Made by a program: the position numbers and the translations under genes. A stretch of 7,653 bases of DNA. It comes from Gammaproteobacteria bacterium. GTDB lineage: Bacteria > Pseudomonadota > Gammaproteobacteria > S144-34. The stretch's first letter is position 1; every line of letters starts with the position of its first letter. This document shows, piece by piece, positions 1 to 6,082 of the stretch. Below the pieces are notes generated by a model. The model was not told where the DNA came from. It ran no database searches and saw only the letters and a list, made by a program, of their open reading frames with translations. Location: NCBI GenBank assembly GCA_015494165.1, contig WGBS01000317.1:1-7653 (forward strand), given 5' to 3'.

Positions 1-1524
1 CGCCTCGAAGCGCAGCACCGTGGACGGCGCCACCAGCCCGTTGACATGCGCCCAAGCGAGCAGCGCCACGGGGGTCTCGCCACGGCGCAGCGGCGCACGC
101 GAGCCCTCGCGCTCGAGCCGCCACGCACCCTCCGCCTCGCGCACGAGCGTGAGCTCAGGCTCCGAGAGGTCCTCGGAGATGCCGGGGTTGATCACCTCGA
201 CCTTGCCCGGGGCGTGCTCGGCGGCGCTCTTGAGGCGGCGGGCCACCACCTCAAGGTCGGCGGCGGCGCGCCCCCCGTCACGCAGGCGCGCGCCCGCGAA
301 GGCCGCGAGCCGCCCGAAGCTGTCGCGCAGCAGGGCCTCGATCAGGGCGCGCTCCTCGAGCACGCGCTCGATCTTCCAGCGCGGGCGCGCGTCGAGCAGG
401 TGCAGGCGGCCGCGGTCCCAGCCCCAGCGCGCGGCGAGCCGCGCCATCAGCGCCCGGCGCCACCCGCTTCCCGGCCGCGAGAGCGCGATGCGCGACTTGA
501 AATACAGGCAGCGGCGCGCGAGCTCGCGCCGGGCGCGGTCGGCCGGGCCGCCGAGGTGGCGCTCGATGCGCTCGATCATGAGCACATAGGGGTCGAGCGC
601 GTCGGCGTCGCTCGCGCCTTCGTGGACGGCGCGCTTGAGGTCGTGGCAGGCGAGGTCGCCGTGCGGCAGCCCCGCGACGTAGCTCTCGAGCAGCAGGATC
701 TTGAGCACCGACTTGTAGGGCGAGTCGAGCGCCTTGTAGAGCTGCCACAGGGCGGCGTCGAAGAGCTCCGCCTCCGGCAGGGGCAGCGGCGAACCGAGGT
801 CGAGGCACTCGCCGGGGCGCACGAAGCGGCGGCCGACGAGGCGCGCGGCCTCCTCGGCGTAGCCCGCGCGCTCGCGCTCGACCGGCACCAGCCACCAGAG
901 CGGGTAGCGCCCCGCCACCAGCACCGCGCTGCGGTAGAACTCGTCGAGCAGGAGATGGTGCTGGAGCGCCCCGCAGCCGTCGGCGGCGAGGCTCGCGTGC
1001 TCGCCGGCCCGGAAGCGCTCGGGGTCCACCGGGTAGAGATGGGTCTCGAGGCCGAAGCGCTCGCGCGCCCAGCGCTCGAGCGCCGCGCATTTCGCCGCCA
1101 GCAGCTCGCGCGCGCCCGTATCGATCCCCGGGTCGTGGCACACCCAGACGTCGAGGTCGCTCTCGCGCGTGTGGCCGAGGGAGCCGGCGCTGCCCATGAG
1201 GAACAGGGCCTCGAGGGCGAAGGTCCTGTAGGCCCGCCGCCGCGGCCGGAAGCCCGGCGCGATGCGGCGCGCAGCGCGCACGGCCTCCGCGCCGGGCCCG
1301 TAGCCCGGCAGGCCTGCCGGTGCCGCACGCCCCACGTAGCCCGGCAGCAGCGGGTGGTTCTCGTGCAGCAGCAGGGGCAGGAGCTCGAGCCACTGCGCCC
1401 GCGCCGGGCCCAGGCTCTCGCGCACGCGGCGCAGGCGGGCGCGGTTGAGCGCGAGGAAGCGCCCGCGCAGGGCGCGCAGGTCGGCGCCGGGGGCGCCGTC
1501 CGGGTCAGCCGCCCTCCGCGCCAC
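1..1524 (-). CDS. cyaA: Class I adenylate cyclase, 3' end cut off by the window edge
   Basis: Makes cAMP from ATP in the cytoplasm. The frame is open from position 1524 to the left edge, giving 508 residues of a protein that is about 850 residues in E. coli. Seen: N-terminal helix with LLHENHPLLPGY (E. coli LLHYHHPLMPGY), the polymerase-beta-type nucleotidyltransferase signature FLMGSAGSLGHTRESDLDVW (M110, G111-S112, catalytic metal ligands D123 and D125), WVCHD at 127-131, and WQLYKALDSPYKSVLK from W260. The visible end, AWAHVNGL, matches the start of the C-terminal regulatory part, so the catalytic domain is complete and most of the regulatory domain is missing. No in-frame ATG exists near the N-terminus; GTG at 1522-1524 is chosen because GGAGG lies 6 bases upstream (1531-1535) and the resulting N-terminus fits the family. 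It overlaps the upstream PAS/GGDEF-like gene by 20 bases, implying one transcript and coupled translation. No CRP-type site is seen. Confidence 0.95.
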   Translation of the reverse strand, partial: MARRAADPDGAPGADLRALRGRFLALNRARLRRVRESLGPARAQWLELLPLLLHENHPLLPGYVGRAAPAGLPGYGPGAEAVRAARRIAPGFRPRRRAYRTFALEALFLMGSAGSLGHTRESDLDVWVCHDPGIDTGARELLAAKCAALERWARERFGLETHLYPVDPERFRAGEHASLAADGCGALQHHLLLDEFYRSAVLVAGRYPLWWLVPVERERAGYAEEAARLVGRRFVRPGECLDLGSPLPLPEAELFDAALWQLYKALDSPYKSVLKILLLESYVAGLPHGDLACHDLKRAVHEGASDADALDPYVLMIERIERHLGGPADRARRELARRCLYFKSRIALSRPGSGWRRALMARLAARWGWDRGRLHLLDARPRWKIERVLEERALIEALLRDSFGRLAAFAGARLRDGGRAAADLEVVARRLKSAAEHAPGKVEVINPGISEDLSEPELTLVREAEGAWRLEREGSRAPLRRGETPVALLAWAHVNGLVAPSTVLRFEA

Positions 1525-2287
1525 CGGCGGCCTCCGGGCACGCGGCGAGCGCGGCGCGGGCGCGGCCGATGAGCTTCTCCGGCGTGTCGCCCGCCTGCCA
1601 GGCGGCGAGGCCGACACGCAGCGCCGCCTCGCCCCCGACGGCGGCGCGCACCTCGGCGCACATGCGGCGCACGAGCGCGCCCGCGTCGGCCTCGGCGGTC
1701 TCCGGCAGCACCGCCAGCACCTCGCCCGCGTCCGAGACGCCGACGAGGTCGGCCCAGCGCAGCAGCCCGCGCACCGCCTGCGCCGCCGCCCGCAGCACCT
1801 CCGTCCCCTTCTCCTCGTCCCCGCCGGGGGCGCGCGCCTCGAGCACGGCGAGGCAGAGGGGGTCGCGGTAGCGCGCGCAGCGGGCGAGCTGCGGCCCCAT
1901 CGCCAGCCGCAGCGCCCGCTCGCCGGGCAGCCCGGTGCGCGGGTCGAAGGCGGCGAGGGCCCACGCGTCCCAGAGCGCCGGCCCGCCCCGCGCCGGCGGG
2001 TCCAGGGCGAGCAGGCACCACGCGCGGCCCCCGTTCGGCAGCGCCTTCTCGTGCCGCAGCAGCCAGCGGCCGGTGGCCGCGGCGCGCACCAGCGCCCCCT
2101 GGCGCGGGATCTCGCGCAGCGGCGGGCTCGCCAGCGCCTCGAGGCTCGCCCCCGGTGCGGCCGCCTCGCCCAGCAGGGCGCGGGCCGCCGCGTTCGCCGC
2201 CGTCACCGTGCCGTGCGCATCGGCCACCACGAGCCCGACCGGGCAGGCCTCGAGCACCGCCTCCGGCAGTTGCGCGTCCGTCTCCAT
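1505..2287 (-). CDS. PAS plus degenerate GGDEF domain protein (probable pseudo-diguanylate cyclase)
   Basis: Soluble cytoplasmic protein of 260 residues without signal peptide or membrane segment. Residues about 8-95 look like a PAS domain (ACPVGLVVADAHGTVTAAN, then a LLRHEKALPNGGRAWCLL strand pair). Residues about 112-250 follow the GGDEF fold: FDPRTGLPG matches the family's DxLTGLxNR, LCLAVLEA matches the DxD strand, and LRVGLAAW is the late strand before the closing helix. The catalytic loop is lost: SDAGE (185-189) stands where GGDEF should be, and the metal-binding aspartate of the DxD strand is absent, so diguanylate cyclase activity is very unlikely. A binding, scaffold or allosteric role is inferred. 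ATG at 2285-2287 is preferred over in-frame GTG at 2294-2296, because GGGGAGG sits about 8 bases before the ATG but almost touches the GTG. First gene of the unit with cyaA. Confidence 0.82.
   Translation of the reverse strand: METDAQLPEAVLEACPVGLVVADAHGTVTAANAAARALLGEAAAPGASLEALASPPLREIPRQGALVRAAATGRWLLRHEKALPNGGRAWCLLALDPPARGGPALWDAWALAAFDPRTGLPGERALRLAMGPQLARCARYRDPLCLAVLEARAPGGDEEKGTEVLRAAAQAVRGLLRWADLVGVSDAGEVLAVLPETAEADAGALVRRMCAEVRAAVGGEAALRVGLAAWQAGDTPEKLIGRARAALAACPEAAGGAEGG
1531..1535 (-). promoter_or_regulatory. Shine-Dalgarno for cyaA inside the upstream gene
   Basis: Read on the minus strand this is GGAGG, six bases before the GTG at 1524-1522. It lies inside the last codons of the PAS/GGDEF-like gene. 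It decides the cyaA start, because no in-frame ATG is available there and the family N-terminus aligns a few residues downstream. Confidence 0.7.
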
Positions 2288-2452
2288 CGCCTCCACCTCC
2301 CCTGCCGCTCCTCGCAGTGTAGCGGGCGCTGGCCGTCCCGCCTTTAGCGCCGGCGGCCGGTGGCGGCCCCGCGGCGGCGCGCGCTATCCTAGCCCGCGAC
2401 CCACACCCCACGGCGCCGTCCGCGCGCGGCGGCGGCCAGCGAGGAGAGACGC
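2288..2452. promoter_or_regulatory. Divergent intergenic region with candidate promoters
   Basis: This stretch separates the minus-strand PAS/GGDEF-cyaA unit from the plus-strand operon and must carry the promoters for both unless transcription enters from elsewhere. On the minus strand TACACT (2321-2316) resembles a sigma70 -10 box, about 29 bases before the ATG; the hexamer at 17-base spacing is AAGGCG, a poor -35. On the plus strand TATCCT (2385-2390) is a plausible -10 with no recognisable -35. The rest is GC-rich with short self-complementary runs such as CCGCGCGCGG. No convincing CRP site or riboswitch is visible. Promoter calls are by eye and weak. Confidence 0.35.
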
Positions 2453-2704
2453 ATGACCGAAAGGATCCGGGCCCCCTACGTGGGCGTGCCCCTGCCGGAC
2501 CTGAAGACCTCGCCCATCGTCGCCGACACCGGCGACGCGCCCGATCTGCCCGAAGGCGCCGCCCTGAGCGAGGCCCCGGTGTGCTGGTTCAACGGGGTGG
2601 CCTACGAGAACGGGCGCTTCGTGTGCACCGGCGCGGACCTGCTGCGCTGCACCAACGGGGTCTGGGTCCGGGAGGGCTCCTGTGACCCGGACCATCCGGA
2701 CTGA
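2453..2704 (+). CDS. Small four-cysteine protein of unknown function
   Basis: An 83-residue protein that I do not recognise. It has no signal peptide or membrane segment. Residues 1-40 are proline-rich and probably flexible. Residues 41-77 form a compact Cys-containing module: CWFNGVAYENGRFVC (C44, C58), then LLRC (C66) and GVWVREGSC (C77). Alternating aromatic, Gly and Cys positions suggest a small beta-rich fold held by metal or by disulfides, loosely reminiscent of short DUF1496-type modules; this likeness is a guess. ATG at 2453 is supported by GAGGAGA (2441-2447) 5 bases upstream. Its end overlaps the cupredoxin-like gene by 23 bases in another frame, so it is first in a three-gene operon and probably co-translated. 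Good Shine-Dalgarno, neighbour overlap and non-random composition support it as real. Confidence 0.72.
   Translation: MTERIRAPYVGVPLPDLKTSPIVADTGDAPDLPEGAALSEAPVCWFNGVAYENGRFVCTGADLLRCTNGVWVREGSCDPDHPD
2671..2676 (+). promoter_or_regulatory. Shine-Dalgarno for the cupredoxin-like gene
   Basis: GGAGGG with a 5-base spacer to the GTG at 2682. It lies inside the coding end of the four-cysteine gene and fixes the overlapping GTG as the start, which also places a good signal peptide at the N-terminus. Confidence 0.7.
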
Positions 2705-3323
2705 GCGCGCCGCGCTCGCGGCGCTCCTGCTCCTCGCCCTGCCGGCCGCCGGCGCCGAGCTGCGCGGCGAGGTGGTGCTGGAGGGCGGCCAGCGCTTCGG
2801 CCGCGGCCCGGTGGGGCCCGGGACCCTCGTCAGCGTGGCCGCCTATCCGCTCGAGGGCCAGCCCCTGCCGCGCTGGGCGCCGCGCCGCCTCGACGTCGAG
2901 GTGCGCGAGCGCCGCTTCCGTCCCCTCTACCGGGTGCTGCGCCGGGGCGACAGCCTCCTCGTGCGCAACCGCGACCGGGTATTCCACGAGCTGTTCTCGC
3001 TGTCGACGGTGCGTCCCTTCCGCGCGCGGCTGGCTCCGCGCGGGCGCGCCGGCGCCCAGGCGCGGCTGCGCTTCGACGAGACCGGCACCTGGCACATCTT
3101 CTGCCGCATTCACGGCAGCATGTACATGCGCGTCGACGTCGTCGACACGCCCTATGTCGAGGTCCTGCCGGGCGGCGGGCGCTTCCGCCTCACCGGGCTG
3201 GCGCCCGGGCGCTGGCGGCTGCGCGTGGCCGCCGTCGGCGCCGACACCCTCGAGGTCGAGGCCGACGCGGTGACGAGCCCGCCGCCGCTGCGCCTGGTGC
3301 TGCGGGTGCGCGGCGGCGCCTGA
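2682..3323 (+). CDS. Exported cupredoxin-like (plastocyanin/MauL-like) protein with C-terminal beta-sandwich
   Basis: A 213-residue protein predicted to be periplasmic. A signal peptide is visible: basic start (MTRTIRTER), hydrophobic LAALLLLAL, and probable cleavage after AGA at residue 25. Residues about 26-155 form a cupredoxin-like domain with candidate copper ligands: H102 in VFHELF, then C141, H144 and M147 in FCRIHGSM, i.e. the Cys-x2-His-x2-Met pattern seen in proteins often labelled methylamine utilization protein. M149 and H138 are alternatives. Residues about 158-210 (YVEVLPGGGRFRLTGLAPGRWRLRV) resemble a carboxypeptidase-regulatory-like beta-sandwich. Roles could be electron transfer, copper binding or sensing; none is shown. 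No other methylamine genes are present, so the mau name should not be taken as function. GTG at 2682 is chosen because GGAGGG (2671-2676) lies 5 bases upstream. Overlaps the previous gene by 23 bases and ends 4 bases before the c-di-GMP gene. Confidence 0.85.
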   Translation: MTRTIRTERAALAALLLLALPAAGAELRGEVVLEGGQRFGRGPVGPGTLVSVAAYPLEGQPLPRWAPRRLDVEVRERRFRPLYRVLRRGDSLLVRNRDRVFHELFSLSTVRPFRARLAPRGRAGAQARLRFDETGTWHIFCRIHGSMYMRVDVVDTPYVEVLPGGGRFRLTGLAPGRWRLRVAAVGADTLEVEADAVTSPPPLRLVLRVRGGA

Positions 3324-3327
3324 AGCC

Positions 3328-6033
3328 GTGAACATCGAGCAGCGCAACACCCTCTTCGTCGTCGGCCTGGTGCTGCTGGTCCTCGGCAGCGCCGCGGCCA
3401 TCGGCTATTTCCTCATCGCCGAGCACGTCGAGCGCCAGATCGTGCGCAGCCTCGACCTCGCCGTCGAGGTGCAGGCCGAGACCGAGCGCCGCGACCGCGC
3501 GCGGCTGGCCGCCGCGGGCCGCAGCCTCGCCGCCGAGCCCGCCCTGCTCGCCGCCGCCCTCACCGACGACGTGCCCACCGTGGCGAGCATGCTCGACGAC
3601 CTCCTCGGGCGCGCCGCCGTGGACCTCATCGCCGTCTACATCGAGAGCGGCCAGGCGGGCGTGGGGCGCCGGCCCCACTACGCATCGCCCCAGGTGCTGA
3701 CCTCGGAGCCGCTCCTGCGGCTCGTGCGCGGGCTCGATCCGGTGGCCGGCGAGGCCGCCGCCAACGTCCGCGTCTTCAACGAGGTGCTGCGGCTGGTGGC
3801 CGTGCCGGTGCGCGGGCCCGCGGGCGGGCGCATCGGCGTGGTCGTCGTGGGCGAGGCGCTCGGCGAGCGTGCGGCACGCACCCTGGCGGCCATCACGCGC
3901 GCCCAGGTCGCGATCTTTGCCGGCAACGTCGTCCTCGGCAGCACGCTGCCGCCGGCCGAGCTGCCTCTGGAGGCGCTGGCGGCGGGGGCCAGCCCGGGCC
4001 ACGTGCGCTTCGCCGTCGGCGGCGAGCGCTACCGCGGCCGCGTGCTGCCCTTGGTCGAGGACGCCAGCGCCCACCTGCTGCTCGCGCTCTCCGAGGACGC
4101 GCAGTGGGCGCCCTACCGCGAGCTGGCCCTGCGCGGTGCGGCCGCGGCCTTCGTCATCCTGCTGCTCGCCGCCGGCATCGGGCTGTGGGTGAGCCGCGCC
4201 TCGCTCACGCGCCCGCTGCGCGAGCTCGCCGCCGCGGTGCGCGCCATCGGCGCCGGCGACCTCGACGTGCAGGTCGAGGCGCGCCGCGCCGACGAGCTCG
4301 GCGAGCTCGCGCGCGCCTTCAACCGCATGCTGGCGAGCCTGGCGAGCTCGCGCGCTGAGCTCGAGGAGAGCCGCCAGCGCTTCCACGACTTCGCCGCCGC
4401 CTCCTCCGACTGGCTGTGGGAGACCGACCGCAACGGCGTCTTCACCTACGTCTCGCCGAGCGTGAGCGAGAGCCTGGGCTACGCCGCCGCCGACCTCGTG
4501 GGGCGCACGCTGGAGCAGGTCTTCCGCGGCGACGACGTCGGCGAGGTGATGGCGGTGCTGCGCCCGGGGCGCACGGCGCCGCAGCCCTTCAAGGACCTCG
4601 AGGTGTGGCTGACCTCGGCCGACGGCCACCGCCGCTGCCTGCGCATGAACGGCGTGCCGGTGCGCCGCGGCGAGACCTTCGTCGGCTACCGCGGCACGGC
4701 GCGCGACATCACCAAGGCGAAGCAGGACGAGTCGCGCCTGATGTCGCTCGCCAACCAGGACCCGCTCACGGGCCTGGCCAACCGCAAGCGCTTCCAGGCC
4801 GACCTCGCGCACGAGCTGCGCCGCGCCGAGCGCACCGGCCGCAGCGGCGCGCTCATGCTGCTCGACATCGACCATTTCAAGCTCATCAACGACACCGCGG
4901 GCCACGCCGCCGGCGACGAGGTCATCGTGCAGGTGGCGGGGGTGCTGCGGCGGCTGTCGCGCGGCGAGGACATCGTCGCGCGGCTGTCGGGCGACGAGTT
5001 CGCGCTCGCCTTCGCCGGCATGGGCGCCGAGCAGGCCATGGACAAGGCGCACGAGATCCTCGAGCGCATCGCCGCCCTCAAGCCCATGTTCGGCGGGCGC
5101 ATGATGAGCATCTCGGCGAGCGTGGGCGTGGTGCTCTTCCCCGAGCACGGGAGCGAGCCCGTCGAGCTCCTCGCCAAGGCCGACACCGCCCTCTACGCCG
5201 CCAAGGACGCCGGGCGCAACCGCGCCCATCTCTACTCCGAGGCCGACCACGCGCGCGAGCTCATGGACTCGCAGCTCACCTGGAAGGAGCGCGTGCAGCG
5301 CGCCCTCGAGGAGGACCTCTTCGAGCTCGTCTACCAGCCCATCGCGCCCGCCGCGGGCGGCCCGCCCTCGCGCTTCGAGGTCCTGGTGCGCATGCGCACG
5401 CCCGACGGCAAGCGCTACGGACCCGGGGCCTTCATACCCACCGCCGAGCAGTTCGGGCTCATCCGCCAGGTCGACCGCGTCATCGTCGCCAAGGCGCTCG
5501 CGCGCCTGGCCGAGCTGCAGCGCGCGGGCCTCGACGTCGCCTTCTCCATCAACCTGTCGGGGCTGAGCGTGGGCGACGCCGCCATGCTCGACTTCATCCG
5601 CAGCGAGATCGCGGCCGCCGGCGTCGACCAGCGGCGCATCGTCTTCGAGATCACCGAGACCGCCGCCTGCGAGAACCTCGCCGCCGCGCTCGACTTCATC
5701 CGCGCCGTGCGCCAGCTCGGCTGCCGCGTCTCGCTCGACGACTTCGGCGTCGGCTTCTCCTCCTTCTCCTACCTGCGCAACCTGCGCGTGGACAACATCA
5801 AGATCGACGGCAGCTTCATCCGCGAGATCCACCGCTCGCGCGAGGACCAGCTCTTCGTCAAGGCCATCGTGGACGTGGCCGCGGGCATGCAGATCCAGAC
5901 CACGGCCGAGTACGTCGAGAGCGCCGAGGTGCTCGCCGTGGTGCGCAGCCTCGGGGTCGACTACGTGCAGGGCTACTACGTCGGCAAGCCCAAGCCGAGC
6001 CTGCAGGGCCTGCAGCCGCGACCGGCGCCCTGA
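3328..6033 (+). CDS. Membrane-bound c-di-GMP enzyme: periplasmic sensor-HAMP-PAS-GGDEF-EAL
   Basis: A 901-residue inner-membrane protein that may both make and degrade c-di-GMP. Order: membrane segment about 9-30; periplasmic sensor about 35-268, probably Cache-like; membrane segment about 270-289; HAMP about 290-345; PAS about 350-465 (DWLWETDRNGVFTYVSPS); GGDEF about 475-635; EAL about 650-890. In GGDEF, DIDHFK (513-518) supplies metal ligands, the signature is SGDEF (554-558), a tolerated variant, and RGED (545-548) is an inhibitory I-site RxxD at the canonical five-residue distance. In EAL, the signature is EVLVR (684-688), and N742, E774, D804-D805 in DDFGVGFSS, K825, E861 and Q881 are kept, so phosphodiesterase activity is likely. 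AEYVE replaces the usual AEGVE. The net direction of activity cannot be told. GTG at 3328 lies 4 bases after the cupredoxin stop, without a strong Shine-Dalgarno, so translational coupling is likely. Last gene of the operon. Confidence 0.95.
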   Translation: MNIEQRNTLFVVGLVLLVLGSAAAIGYFLIAEHVERQIVRSLDLAVEVQAETERRDRARLAAAGRSLAAEPALLAAALTDDVPTVASMLDDLLGRAAVDLIAVYIESGQAGVGRRPHYASPQVLTSEPLLRLVRGLDPVAGEAAANVRVFNEVLRLVAVPVRGPAGGRIGVVVVGEALGERAARTLAAITRAQVAIFAGNVVLGSTLPPAELPLEALAAGASPGHVRFAVGGERYRGRVLPLVEDASAHLLLALSEDAQWAPYRELALRGAAAAFVILLLAAGIGLWVSRASLTRPLRELAAAVRAIGAGDLDVQVEARRADELGELARAFNRMLASLASSRAELEESRQRFHDFAAASSDWLWETDRNGVFTYVSPSVSESLGYAAADLVGRTLEQVFRGDDVGEVMAVLRPGRTAPQPFKDLEVWLTSADGHRRCLRMNGVPVRRGETFVGYRGTARDITKAKQDESRLMSLANQDPLTGLANRKRFQADLAHELRRAERTGRSGALMLLDIDHFKLINDTAGHAAGDEVIVQVAGVLRRLSRGEDIVARLSGDEFALAFAGMGAEQAMDKAHEILERIAALKPMFGGRMMSISASVGVVLFPEHGSEPVELLAKADTALYAAKDAGRNRAHLYSEADHARELMDSQLTWKERVQRALEEDLFELVYQPIAPAAGGPPSRFEVLVRMRTPDGKRYGPGAFIPTAEQFGLIRQVDRVIVAKALARLAELQRAGLDVAFSINLSGLSVGDAAMLDFIRSEIAAAGVDQRRIVFEITETAACENLAAALDFIRAVRQLGCRVSLDDFGVGFSSFSYLRNLRVDNIKIDGSFIREIHRSREDQLFVKAIVDVAAGMQIQTTAEYVESAEVLAVVRSLGVDYVQGYYVGKPKPSLQGLQPRPAP

Positions 6034-6082
6034 ACGGACGGTCGCCTCGCCCGCCGCCCGGTTCGCGCCTGCGCCGGCTGCC

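Noticed and set aside
46..1572. A 508-residue plus-strand open frame opposite cyaA
   Set aside because: Antisense shadow: cyaA on the other strand has clear family motifs and a Shine-Dalgarno, while this frame shows only biased composition.
576..2411. A 611-residue minus-strand frame across cyaA and the PAS/GGDEF-like gene
   Set aside because: It runs out of frame through two recognisable genes and is dominated by Arg, Ala, Gly and Ser with no domain.
2288..2452. A CRP-binding site for feedback control of the cyaA unit
   Set aside because: No TGTGA-N6-TCACA-like sequence could be found in the divergent intergenic region.
2682..3323. Naming the cupredoxin-like gene as part of a methylamine utilization pathway
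   Set aside because: Only the general cupredoxin likeness supports it; no methylamine dehydrogenase subunits or maturation genes are in the window.
3190..5832. An 880-residue open frame on the minus strand opposite the c-di-GMP gene
   Set aside because: It is the mirror of a strongly supported GGDEF-EAL gene in very GC-rich DNA, where stop codons are rare in the antisense frame. Its composition is low-complexity Ala/Gly/Arg/His/Glu with no recognisable domain.
6022..6077. Possible shared terminator between the convergent c-di-GMP and RNA ligase genes (CCGGCGC with GCGCCGG)
   Set aside because: The arms are about 42 bases apart and there is no T-run on either side; in such GC-rich DNA this pairing is expected by chance.
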